This document shows, one piece after another, positions 1 through 5,267 of a stretch of DNA of 5,267 bases; the first letter of the stretch is position 1, and each line of letters opens with the position of its first letter. A program made the translations under genes and the position numbers. This DNA is from Sulfolobus sp. UBA167 (GTDB lineage: Archaea; Thermoproteota; Thermoprotei_A; Sulfolobales; Sulfolobaceae), in contig DAHF01000106.1 of assembly GCA_002495845.1 (NCBI GenBank), positions 9,178-14,444 on the forward strand, written 5' to 3'. The notes under the pieces were generated by a model. It had not been told where the DNA came from. It did no database searches and worked only from the letters and a program-made list of their open reading frames with translations.

Positions 1-24
1 CTCTAGTTAACGACAGGACAATGG
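1..24 (+). repeat. 24-bp direct repeat, copy 1 (in coding sequence)
   Basis: This is identical base for base to 202-225, exactly 201 nt (67 codons) downstream and in the same frame. It encodes the start of repeat unit 1 (LVNDRTM). The match may extend further left, outside the window; on the right it ends at base 25 (C versus G at 226). Confidence 0.95.
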
Positions 25-695
25 CGCTGGCGACTAACTGGAATAAACTCCTCGACTTAGTCGACATGTTCATGGATGCTGACACCATCTCAAACTTGAA
101 GTACCTTCTCGGCTTCTTCGGTGATCTCAAGAACAGTGGAATTCTCGATCCTATAAGAGGTATGCTTACCGATGAGGAGTACCTCGGTAAGATCTTAGGC
201 GCTCTAGTTAACGACAGGACAATGGGTTTATTGACTAGATGGGGAAACCTCCTTGATCTAGTGGACACTGTAGCAGACGAGGATACAGTTGTTGCAGTGA
301 AGAATGTAATAGACATTCTAAAGGATTTGAGTAAGAATGGAGTTCTAGATCCGGTAAAGGGACTGATAAAAGACGAGGAGTCTTTAGGTAAGATCATAGG
401 AGCTGTGGTGAATGACTTCACAATTAATTTAATGACCTACTGGAACCAGATAACCAAGGATCTTGCTACAATAGACTTAAACAACTTCAAGTACTTTACT
501 TACTTGATAAGCGCTACTGGAGAGGCTTTGAAGAGTGAGAACGTTAAGCCAGTAAAGGGAATGTGGGCAATACTAGGGGAACTTAAGGACCCTGACGTGC
601 AGAGAGGTATGGGGGTTGCGTTCGCAGCTCTTAGGCAAATAGGAAAGCTGTACGATCCTAATACAGGGAAAATAGCTATGGAAGCTAAACACTGA
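1..695 (+). CDS. DUF1641-type tandem-repeat protein, 5'-truncated by the window edge
   Basis: The frame ending at the TGA at 693-695 is open through the left edge. The ATG at 21 is internal: the codons before it (3-20) read LVNDRT, and the same LVNDRTM recurs 67 codons later. The visible part is about 230 residues, built of three 67-residue units starting at 3, 204 and 405. By my count units 1 and 2 share 36 of 67 residues, and unit 3 is more diverged. Each unit has a WxxLLDLVD-like helix, a GxLDPxxG segment and an (E)xLGKIxGA end. The C-terminus carries DPDVQRGMG, which matches the typical DUF1641 (PF07849) ending. There is no signal peptide or membrane segment in the visible part, and it is predicted all-helical and soluble. 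The biochemical function is unknown. From memory of the family, DUF1641 proteins occur beside heterodisulfide-reductase-like (Hdr) clusters in Sulfolobales and beside formate dehydrogenase genes in Bacillus, so upstream genes outside the window may reveal the partner. The family call is moderately sure; the coding call is very sure. Confidence 0.8.
   Translation, partial: LVNDRTMALATNWNKLLDLVDMFMDADTISNLKYLLGFFGDLKNSGILDPIRGMLTDEEYLGKILGALVNDRTMGLLTRWGNLLDLVDTVADEDTVVAVKNVIDILKDLSKNGVLDPVKGLIKDEESLGKIIGAVVNDFTINLMTYWNQITKDLATIDLNNFKYFTYLISATGEALKSENVKPVKGMWAILGELKDPDVQRGMGVAFAALRQIGKLYDPNTGKIAMEAKH
202..225 (+). repeat. 24-bp direct repeat, copy 2 (in coding sequence)
   Basis: This is the exact second copy of bases 1-24, encoding the start of repeat unit 2. 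The corresponding place in unit 3 (from 405, VVNDFTI) has diverged at DNA and protein level. Confidence 0.95.
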
Positions 696-731
696 CTTTC
701 TCTCTTTTTCCATCTTTTTTCCATATTTTTA
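696..731 (+). terminator. Archaeal T-run terminator of the DUF1641 gene
   Basis: Directly after the stop codon the plus strand is pyrimidine-rich, with three T-runs at 705-709, 715-720 and 726-730, spaced about 10 nt apart. Archaeal RNA polymerase terminates at such U-rich stretches without needing a hairpin, so this is a good candidate for the 3' end of the transcript. Confidence 0.7.
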
Positions 732-735
732 TCTA

Positions 736-774
736 ATAGTTTTCATGAAACTATGGAAATTATTTAGCAATAAT
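736..774. repeat. Two adjacent AT-rich inverted repeats between convergent genes
   Basis: The first dyad has 7-bp arms ATAGTTT (736-742) and AAACTAT (748-754) around a 5-nt loop. The second has 6-bp arms ATTATT (759-764) and AATAAT (769-774) around a 4-nt loop. Both could fold in RNA from either strand. They are short and AT-only or nearly so, so chance is possible. No function is assigned. Confidence 0.5.
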
Positions 775-776
775 CT

Positions 777-810
777 GATCAATATAATTGTCCTAAAGAT
801 TACATTGATC
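777..810 (-). repeat. 12-bp inverted repeat just after the ATPase stop codon
   Basis: The arms at 777-788 (GATCAATATAAT) and 799-810 (ATTACATTGATC) are complementary at 11 of 12 positions, with a 10-nt loop at 789-798. On the minus strand the one mismatch becomes a G-U wobble, so the transcript of the ATPase gene could form a full 12-bp stem starting about 10 nt after its stop codon. The minus strand has no long T-run nearby, so this hairpin is the most visible 3'-end signal for the ppcA-ATPase operon. A DNA-binding site is the alternative. Confidence 0.55.
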
Positions 811-820
811 CAAGGAAGTG

Positions 821-1636
821 TTATGGAAATATTAAGTCTAGGACATCTTCCTTTGCTGGCAATTCGAATGACTTTATAACGTGGCTCTTTAAGTACCTTA
901 ATACAGATCCTGTTCTTATTGCCCATGGAGGAGAATTCATGACTTTCATAACATGGATGACCCTATCTCCTTCCACAGCGAACACTTTTCCAGGTGAGAC
1001 AATGAAAGCTAAGTCCAATGAGTTTAGCGAAAGTGGGGAGAGAGCATCATTGTAGGACTCTATGATAGTTACTTTGGGTTGGATCAAATTGACTACACTT
1101 CGGAAGAATTCTGAGACTCTTTCATGGGCTTTGAGGATCAATGACGTGATATCATCTGCGTCTGTTGGCCTGAAACGATCTATCATCTCATGAATTCTCT
1201 TTAAGGATGAAGGGATAGACACATTCAGGACTTTTCTATCGACGAAATAATTATCATGAACCTCATCTCCCTGGATTGAGGTTTCTCTCATTAGCACGAA
1301 CGACCCCTCAAACATATACTTTTCGTATTCCGTGAAATCGTAGGATAACTTGTCCAAGTCAACCGGGACTGACGCTGCCGCAACAGGATTGATGTATCTA
1401 GGGTTTAAGTCTGTCTTCTGTATGTACTTCAGTGCGTCGTTGCCTAAAAGCAGCCCGCGCTTTAAGGATTCGTCGATAGTGCTCTCGCTATACCATAAGT
1501 TATGTCCTGCAACTGGCTTAAAGGGGAAGACTTTCTTCTTTCCTTCTGTCTCCGTTATTAAGTCAATAAGCCTTAGAGAAAAAGTAGTCTTCCCAGCGTC
1601 AAACGGTACGACCCCGTTCACAAGGATCTTGATCAA
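821..1636 (-). CDS. Uncharacterised BioD-like P-loop ATPase/GTPase (COG4028-like)
   Basis: A 271-residue soluble protein. The N-terminus is a short beta strand followed by a P-loop, residues 8-18 (G8...D13-A-G-K16-T-T18). The spacing is atypical for Walker A: the first glycine sits 7 residues before the GK, and residue 10 is V rather than A or G. This resembles SIMIBI-class enzymes such as dethiobiotin synthetase (BioD). A KPV segment at 40-42 and the EGSF (110-113) and IIES (191-194) strands are also reminiscent of that fold. I believe it matches the archaeal COG4028 group 'predicted P-loop ATPase/GTPase', from memory; the reaction is unknown. It starts with TTG, 2 nt after the ppcA stop codon, with no strong Shine-Dalgarno sequence. 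The next possible start, GTG at codon 6, would cut off the first strand, so TTG is preferred. With no room for its own promoter it is probably co-transcribed and translationally coupled with ppcA. Coding status is very sure; family moderately sure. Confidence 0.8.
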   Translation of the reverse strand: MIKILVNGVVPFDAGKTTFSLRLIDLITETEGKKKVFPFKPVAGHNLWYSESTIDESLKRGLLLGNDALKYIQKTDLNPRYINPVAAASVPVDLDKLSYDFTEYEKYMFEGSFVLMRETSIQGDEVHDNYFVDRKVLNVSIPSSLKRIHEMIDRFRPTDADDITSLILKAHERVSEFFRSVVNLIQPKVTIIESYNDALSPLSLNSLDLAFIVSPGKVFAVEGDRVIHVMKVMNSPPWAIRTGSVLRYLKSHVIKSFELPAKEDVLDLIFP

Positions 1637-1638
1637 GT

Positions 1639-3174
1639 TTACCCTAAAGATCTTCTTACTATTGCCATCTCATAAAGGAAGCGTTTTGCCTCAGCAGTCT
1701 CACCTTCTTTTAGAGATAAGGTAAACATGCTACTTAACAGTCTGTGTTTCTTGAATTCGTAACCGTTGTCCTCTCCTATTCTTATGCCTAGGTTGTTCTC
1801 TACATACTCTGCATCCTTCTTTATCTTTCCTATAACCTCGTCGTCTATCTTCCACACGTCCTTTAACATGTCCAAGGATTCCCAGTTGAAGAACTTGCAA
1901 GCTCTCCTCATGTCGTCCTTTAAGAACTTGTAGTTAGCCAACACGTTCTCCACGTCAGCATCGTTCATTTCAGAGAGGGTTGACATACCTATCACTTCAG
2001 GTGGTATGCCTATGGAGTAGAACGCCCCGGTGAAGGATATTGCCCTGGGTAACGTGACCTTTCCCGTGCTCCTTGAATATCCAAATAGACCTATGTGTAA
2101 CTTCCTCGCCCTCCTTCTAGGCATCATTGAAGCTACTTGATTAATAACTCCTGCTAATGGTTCTATAACGCTTTGATATGAGAGGGTGAACTTATCTGCT
2201 ACCAACTTGAGGGACTTTTCCACTTCATCTTCTAGCTCTACAGCTTCTGATACGGGAGAGCTGTTTATGTCTTCCACAGATTTTTCTACAAGATCAGGAG
2301 GATAATCATATTTATATGCAGACTGTATAGTAAAAGTATAGACCCCCTTGTATTCCTCCATGACCTTTCTGTAGTTCTCAGGATTCATGTTTCCCCTGAA
2401 AGGAAGCGACCCCACGCCTATCATCGGGAAGATCTTGATGCCCAAGGCTTTAGACAGTTTGCTGAGCTTACTCAGTGCGACCTTCGCGGAGAGCACAGCT
2501 GATATCATTCCGTAGTTCATTGCAGGGTCAGACCTAGCTAGAAAAACTCTCATGTACGTCGGTTTTATTGCCTTGGCATATCCTCCAACTATTTCGTCTG
2601 CCTTCATTAGGGAGTCCTTGTCCTCTATTAGCGGGATTACTTCTATGCTCTTAGGCGCTATTTCGCCTACCAAGTCTCTGACGTAAAGCTCATCCCAAAG
2701 CTTAACGTCTTGCTTTCCTGCTACGACCTTCTCGTAATACTTTATAACTCCTATTAGCTCTATTGACTCAGTTGTGAAAGGAAGTATTACCTCAAAGACT
2801 GGAGTTGCATTCTTCCCGTAGAACTTCTCCGCTACGTCGAAGTTGTTGGGTATGCTCTCCAAGGTCTCCGCGAAGACCTTCCTGTCTGCTCCCTCTATTC
2901 TAGGGTTGGGTAGTCTATAGGTGAGGTAAATGTCCTTTCCTATCTGTCTCTTCTTGAAAAATTCAGGGTACCTTGAGAGCAACTTCCTGATTACGTGAGT
3001 GTCTACGTCCTTTCCTTCAGCGTCCCACATCACTTCGTGAATGTTGTAGTTACTGAACGCAAGAAATGCCTCCGTGACTTCGTCTTCTCCTTCTATGGCC
3101 TCTCCCCTGCTCCACTCTGGTACTTTAGCGTTGTCGGGATGCTGAGTGGACATAGTCCTGGGTATAAGTCTCAT
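1639..3174 (-). CDS. ppcA: Phosphoenolpyruvate carboxylase, archaeal type (EC 4.1.1.31)
   Basis: Converts PEP and bicarbonate to oxaloacetate and phosphate in the cytoplasm. This anaplerotic step supplies C4 acids and connects with the autotrophic carbon cycle in Sulfolobales. The 511 residues match the usual length of the archaeal PEPC family (PEPcase_2), about half the size of bacterial and plant enzymes. Visible landmarks: MSTQHPDNA at 8-16, whose H12 probably corresponds to the catalytic histidine of the TAHPTE motif in larger PEPCs; RVFLARSDPAMNYG at 209-222; GVGSLPFRG at 253-261; MMPRRRARKLHIGLFGYSRS at 350-369; and FTGAFYSIGIPPE at 381-393. The start is the ATG at 3174 (MRLIPRTM). The frame stays open 16 codons further to a TTG at 3222, but that stretch contains the TATA box, so the longer form is very unlikely. 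A TATA box at -31 to -24 predicts a leaderless mRNA. First gene of a two-gene operon, divergent from the peroxiredoxin. Identification is very sure. Confidence 0.98.
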   Translation of the reverse strand: MRLIPRTMSTQHPDNAKVPEWSRGEAIEGEDEVTEAFLAFSNYNIHEVMWDAEGKDVDTHVIRKLLSRYPEFFKKRQIGKDIYLTYRLPNPRIEGADRKVFAETLESIPNNFDVAEKFYGKNATPVFEVILPFTTESIELIGVIKYYEKVVAGKQDVKLWDELYVRDLVGEIAPKSIEVIPLIEDKDSLMKADEIVGGYAKAIKPTYMRVFLARSDPAMNYGMISAVLSAKVALSKLSKLSKALGIKIFPMIGVGSLPFRGNMNPENYRKVMEEYKGVYTFTIQSAYKYDYPPDLVEKSVEDINSSPVSEAVELEDEVEKSLKLVADKFTLSYQSVIEPLAGVINQVASMMPRRRARKLHIGLFGYSRSTGKVTLPRAISFTGAFYSIGIPPEVIGMSTLSEMNDADVENVLANYKFLKDDMRRACKFFNWESLDMLKDVWKIDDEVIGKIKKDAEYVENNLGIRIGEDNGYEFKKHRLLSSMFTLSLKEGETAEAKRFLYEMAIVRRSLG

Positions 3175-3195
3175 TTCAAAGTTACTCTTCACATC

Positions 3196-3211
3196 GGTTT
3201 TTATACTTTTC
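3196..3211 (-). promoter_or_regulatory. BRE/TATA promoter of the ppcA operon
   Basis: Read on the minus strand, GAAAAG (3211-3206, BRE-like) is followed by TATAAAAA (3205-3198). If transcription starts at the A of the ATG at 3174, the TATA box lies exactly at -31 to -24, the normal distance in Sulfolobales. The transcript would therefore be leaderless, and this fixes the start codon choice for ppcA. Confidence 0.85.
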
Positions 3212-3281
3212 TCACAAAACAAGCAATAAAAATAACATTATAGTAATTTATTTCTTTAACTATAGAAGAGTGTTGCTTGAG

Positions 3282-3298
3282 AGCAGTGGAATTCTGCT
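3282..3298. repeat. Short inverted repeat upstream of the peroxiredoxin TATA box
   Basis: The arms AGCAG (3282-3286) and CTGCT (3294-3298) flank a 7-nt spacer and abut the TATA-like element. The position would suit an operator that blocks or aids TBP/TFB binding, but 5-bp arms are easily a chance event. Confidence 0.25.
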
Positions 3299-3305
3299 TT
3301 ATAAG
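3298..3305 (+). promoter_or_regulatory. TATA box of the peroxiredoxin gene
   Basis: TTTATAAG lies at -29 to -22 relative to the ATG at 3327. This predicts a transcript that begins at or within a few bases of the start codon, i.e. leaderless or nearly so. No Shine-Dalgarno sequence is seen before the ATG, in agreement. The upstream BRE is weak. Confidence 0.65.
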
Positions 3306-3326
3306 GGAAAATGACAAGATGTAGGC

Positions 3327-3779
3327 ATGGAACCGGGTCAAGAAGCTCCCGACTTTGAGGCGGAATCCTCTAAGGGAGATGTTAAGCTCTCTTCATACAG
3401 AGGAAAGAAAGTTGTGTTGTATTTTTATCCTAAGTCCTTTACTCCTGGATGCACCAGGGAGATGGAAAGGTTCAGCGAACTCTATGACCAGTTCAAACAA
3501 AACAACGCTGAGATCATAGGCGTTAGTGCTGACTCCATTTCGACTCAGAAGAAGTTTGCCGAAAAGTACGGAAACAAATTTCCTGTAGTAGCTGACAAGG
3601 AGAAGAAAATTATAACGGACTATGGAGTTCTGAACGAGAAAGGTACTAGCGCACAAAGGATAACCTTCATAATTGACGAGAACGGCAAAATCGTTGAAGT
3701 CCTTAGGAAGATGAAGAAAGCTGAGGATCATGCTGACAAAGCATTAGAGATAGTAAGTAACCTTTCCTCAAATAAATAA
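3327..3779 (+). CDS. bcp: Single-cysteine Bcp/PrxQ-type peroxiredoxin
   Basis: A 150-residue cytoplasmic thiol peroxidase of the AhpC/TSA (PF00578) family that reduces hydrogen peroxide and organic hydroperoxides. The thioredoxin-like fold is visible: GQEAPDF at 4-10, strand VVLYFYP at 29-35, the active site PKSFTPGCTREM at 35-46 with peroxidatic C42 supported by T39 and P40, GVSADS at 65-70, and the RITFIID strand with its conserved arginine at about 111. In many Bcp enzymes a resolving cysteine follows five residues after the peroxidatic one; here that position (47) is glutamate, and C42 is the only cysteine in the protein. It should therefore act as a 1-Cys peroxiredoxin or use an external thiol. 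Sulfolobales carry several Bcp paralogues, and I recall one of them next to ppc in Saccharolobus solfataricus. Start chosen from the family length and the TATA spacing. Confidence 0.95.
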   Translation: MEPGQEAPDFEAESSKGDVKLSSYRGKKVVLYFYPKSFTPGCTREMERFSELYDQFKQNNAEIIGVSADSISTQKKFAEKYGNKFPVVADKEKKIITDYGVLNEKGTSAQRITFIIDENGKIVEVLRKMKKAEDHADKALEIVSNLSSNK

Positions 3780-3790
3780 AAAATTGTAAT

Positions 3791-3797
3791 ACTTTTT
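3791..3797 (+). terminator. Weak T-run after the peroxiredoxin gene
   Basis: A single T5 run (3793-3797) lies about 14 nt after the stop codon. It is a minimal archaeal termination signal and may allow read-through into nnr 118 nt downstream. Confidence 0.35.
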
Positions 3798-3869
3798 ATG
3801 AATGCCTTGTTAGTAGATCGGTCACGTTAAATTTCCTCTATCTTGGAATAGTTAAAGTGGTGTTTTTCC

Positions 3870-3876
3870 TTTTAAG
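3870..3876 (+). promoter_or_regulatory. Candidate TATA element of nnr
   Basis: TTTTAAG is at -28 to -22 relative to the ATG at 3898, consistent with a leaderless start there. A second TATA-like element (GTTATACA, 3883-3890) would instead fit a start at the in-frame ATG at 3916 (Met7). The two cannot be separated from sequence alone. Confidence 0.4.
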
Positions 3877-3897
3877 CCATTGGTTATACAATATTAT

Positions 3898-5267
3898 ATG
3901 ATCTCCTCCAAGGAAATGAGGATCCTTGAAATCAACAGCGAAGCCCTCGGTGTCCCGACTCTCCTCTTGATGGAGAATGCGGGATCCTCCGTGGTAGACG
4001 AAGTCGAAAGGAAAGTGAACGGGCTAAAAGGGAAAAGGGTAGCAATCTTTGCAGGTCATGGCGGAAAGGGAGGTGACGGTTTAGTGGTAGCCAGAAGGTC
4101 TGCAGAAGCCGGAGCAAAGGTCAAAGTAATTCTTCTAGGAGAGAACAAACACAAGGACGCGCTGGTCAATTTGAGAGCAGTCATGGAGATGGACTTCAGC
4201 GTTGAAGTAATACAAGTCAAGCAAGAAGGCGAAATAGGGGTAGAGAATGCTGACGTCCTTGTAGATGCCATGTTGGGAACAGGCCTCAGGGGCGAAATAA
4301 GAGAACCTTTTCGAACTGCAATAAGGAGGTTTAATGAAAGTGGAGGATTTAAGGTATGTATAGACCTCCCCTCGGGGTACGACGCGGACAGAGGAAAGGT
4401 AGGAGAAACATTTGTGAACTGTGACCTAGTCGTCACTTTTCACGACGTAAAGAAGGGAATCTCTGACCTCAAAAACGTGGTAGTTAGGAGGATAGGGATA
4501 CCTCCAGAGGCTTCCGTGTACGTTGGCCCTGGAGACGCTGTTATGAACCTGCCGAGGAGGGATCCTAAGTCGAAGAAAGGAGATAACGGAAAAGTCTTAG
4601 TTATAGGCGGAAGTCATTCTTTCTCTGGAGCCCCGTATTTCTCCGCCATGGCGTCTGCAAAGGCTGGGGCGGATCTAGTTTACGTTGCAGTACCGGAGTC
4701 TGTATCTCACATTATAGCGGAAAGGTCACCTGATTTGATAGTTATAGGTGTAAAGGGAAGCGACTTCTCTCCGTCTAATGTGGATGAGATACTTCCTTGG
4801 GTTAAGAGAGTTGATGCTGTAGTAATAGGACCAGGTATGGGAATGTCTTCCGAAACTCAAGAGTTCTCTAGGACGGTGATAGAGAAGTTGAAGGAAATAG
4901 GAAAGAGGGTAGTCCTAGACGCAGACGCACTGAAGGCTGCCAATGGTATGGTGTTAGATCATAACTTCGTCATAACTCCCCATGCAGGCGAGTTCGAGAT
5001 ATTCTCCGGAGTTAAACCTTCATTGGAATTCAATGAAAGAATATCCCAAGTTATGAAGGTAGCGCGTGAACACAACACGAACGTGCTACTGAAAGGTTTC
5101 GTTGACGTAATTTCAGACGGCGAAAGGTTTCGCCTAAACAAGACTGGTAACCCTAGCATGACGGTAGGCGGGACTGGAGACGTTCTAACTGGGATAATAG
5201 GAACTCTGATGGCTAGAAAAGTAGATCCGTTCACTTCAGCGTACCTTGGGGCTTTACTTAATGGTCA
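3898..5267 (+). CDS. nnr: Bifunctional NAD(P)H-hydrate epimerase/dehydratase, 3' end cut off
   Basis: Repairs NAD(P)HX, the hydrated form of NAD(P)H produced by heat, acid or enzyme side reactions. The N-terminal YjeF_N domain (about 1-210) epimerises R- and S-NAD(P)HX; the C-terminal ribokinase-like carbohydrate kinase domain (about 222 onward) dehydrates the S form using ADP (bacteria/archaea). From the ATG at 3898, 456 codons are open to the window edge. Epimerase landmarks: LLLMENAG 22-29, GHGGKGGDG 53-61, DAMLGTG 123-129, IDLPSGYDAD 155-164, FHDVKKG 181-187. Dehydratase landmarks: KGDNGKVLVIGG 227-238, SGAPYF 243-248, GPGMG 311-315, DADAL 341-345, TPHAGEFE 360-367, LKG 398-400, and GNPSMTVGGTGDVLTG 417-432 with the likely catalytic D428. 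Full-length proteins are near 500 residues, so perhaps 40-60 are missing. Met1 matches the usual (I/S)xxEMRxLE beginning; Met7 (3916) is the alternative. No frameshift or broken motif is seen. Confidence 0.97.
   Translation, partial: MISSKEMRILEINSEALGVPTLLLMENAGSSVVDEVERKVNGLKGKRVAIFAGHGGKGGDGLVVARRSAEAGAKVKVILLGENKHKDALVNLRAVMEMDFSVEVIQVKQEGEIGVENADVLVDAMLGTGLRGEIREPFRTAIRRFNESGGFKVCIDLPSGYDADRGKVGETFVNCDLVVTFHDVKKGISDLKNVVVRRIGIPPEASVYVGPGDAVMNLPRRDPKSKKGDNGKVLVIGGSHSFSGAPYFSAMASAKAGADLVYVAVPESVSHIIAERSPDLIVIGVKGSDFSPSNVDEILPWVKRVDAVVIGPGMGMSSETQEFSRTVIEKLKEIGKRVVLDADALKAANGMVLDHNFVITPHAGEFEIFSGVKPSLEFNERISQVMKVAREHNTNVLLKGFVDVISDGERFRLNKTGNPSMTVGGTGDVLTGIIGTLMARKVDPFTSAYLGALLNG

Noticed and set aside
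134..145. 12-nt identity between the DUF1641 coding region (134-145) and the peroxiredoxin upstream region (3284-3295)
   Set aside because: It is a short match in unrelated contexts, coding versus non-coding, with no extension on either side; chance is the simplest explanation.
500..724. 74-codon open frame on the minus strand
   Set aside because: It lies antisense within the 3' part of the DUF1641 coding frame and its terminator, and has no recognisable domain or promoter.
729..926. 65-codon open frame on the minus strand across the end of the ATPase gene
   Set aside because: It overlaps the ATPase coding sequence in another frame, and its peptide is low-complexity, basic and hydrophobic without family features.
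1637..1638. Possible gene fusion or frameshift between ppcA and the ATPase
   Set aside because: Both products have family-typical ends: PEPC ends at its normal 511 residues and the ATPase begins with its first strand and P-loop, so this is ordinary tight operon packing.
1350..1724. 124-codon open frame on the plus strand
   Set aside because: It is antisense to the well-supported ATPase and ppcA frames; no motif is recognised.
3231..3281. AT-rich stretch in the divergent region considered as a small RNA gene or second promoter
   Set aside because: No stable fold, no T-run terminator and no well-placed TATA with a following gene could be found.
3393..3731. 112-codon open frame antisense to the peroxiredoxin
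   Set aside because: The sense strand encodes a complete peroxiredoxin with its active site; the antisense peptide has no family features.
4056..4436. 126-codon minus-strand open frame, with similar ones at 3932-4117 and 4959-5234
   Set aside because: All are antisense to nnr, whose motifs run uninterrupted through these positions.

Overview
The window looks like chromosomal DNA from a thermoacidophilic crenarchaeon of the order Sulfolobales. The evidence is an archaeal-type (about 511-residue) phosphoenolpyruvate carboxylase, archaeal TATA boxes placed 22-31 nt upstream of start codons with no room for a leader, T-run terminators, heavy AGG use for arginine, and a DUF1641 repeat protein of a kind common in that order. 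Base composition judged by eye is in the low-to-mid 40s % GC, which would fit Metallosphaera better than the AT-richer Sulfolobus species. This is an inference, not a computed placement.

Layout: (1) 1-695, plus strand: the 3' part of a DUF1641-type tandem-repeat protein whose reading frame stays open to the left edge, so the true start lies outside the window. (2) 696-820: a convergent intergenic gap with three T-runs serving the plus-strand gene and three consecutive inverted repeats. (3) 821-3174, minus strand: a two-gene operon, archaeal PEP carboxylase followed after 2 nt by an uncharacterised BioD-like P-loop ATPase/GTPase with a TTG start. (4) 3175-3326: a divergent promoter region. (5) 3327-3779, plus: a single-cysteine Bcp-type peroxiredoxin. 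(6) 3780-3897: a short gap with a weak T-run and a TATA-like element. (7) 3898 to the right edge, plus: the bifunctional NAD(P)H-hydrate repair enzyme Nnr, about 456 residues seen, with only the C-terminal end cut off.

Functionally this is mostly a housekeeping neighbourhood: anaplerotic CO2 fixation (PEP to oxaloacetate), peroxide detoxification, and repair of heat- or acid-damaged NAD(P)H. The last two fit a hot, acidic, aerobic lifestyle. I see no mobile element, CRISPR array, RNA gene or defence system. The points most worth following are the unknown ATPase coupled to PEP carboxylase, the repeat architecture and missing start of the DUF1641 gene, the PEP carboxylase start (a long open frame would wrongly place it upstream of its own promoter), and the cluster of inverted repeats between the convergent genes.
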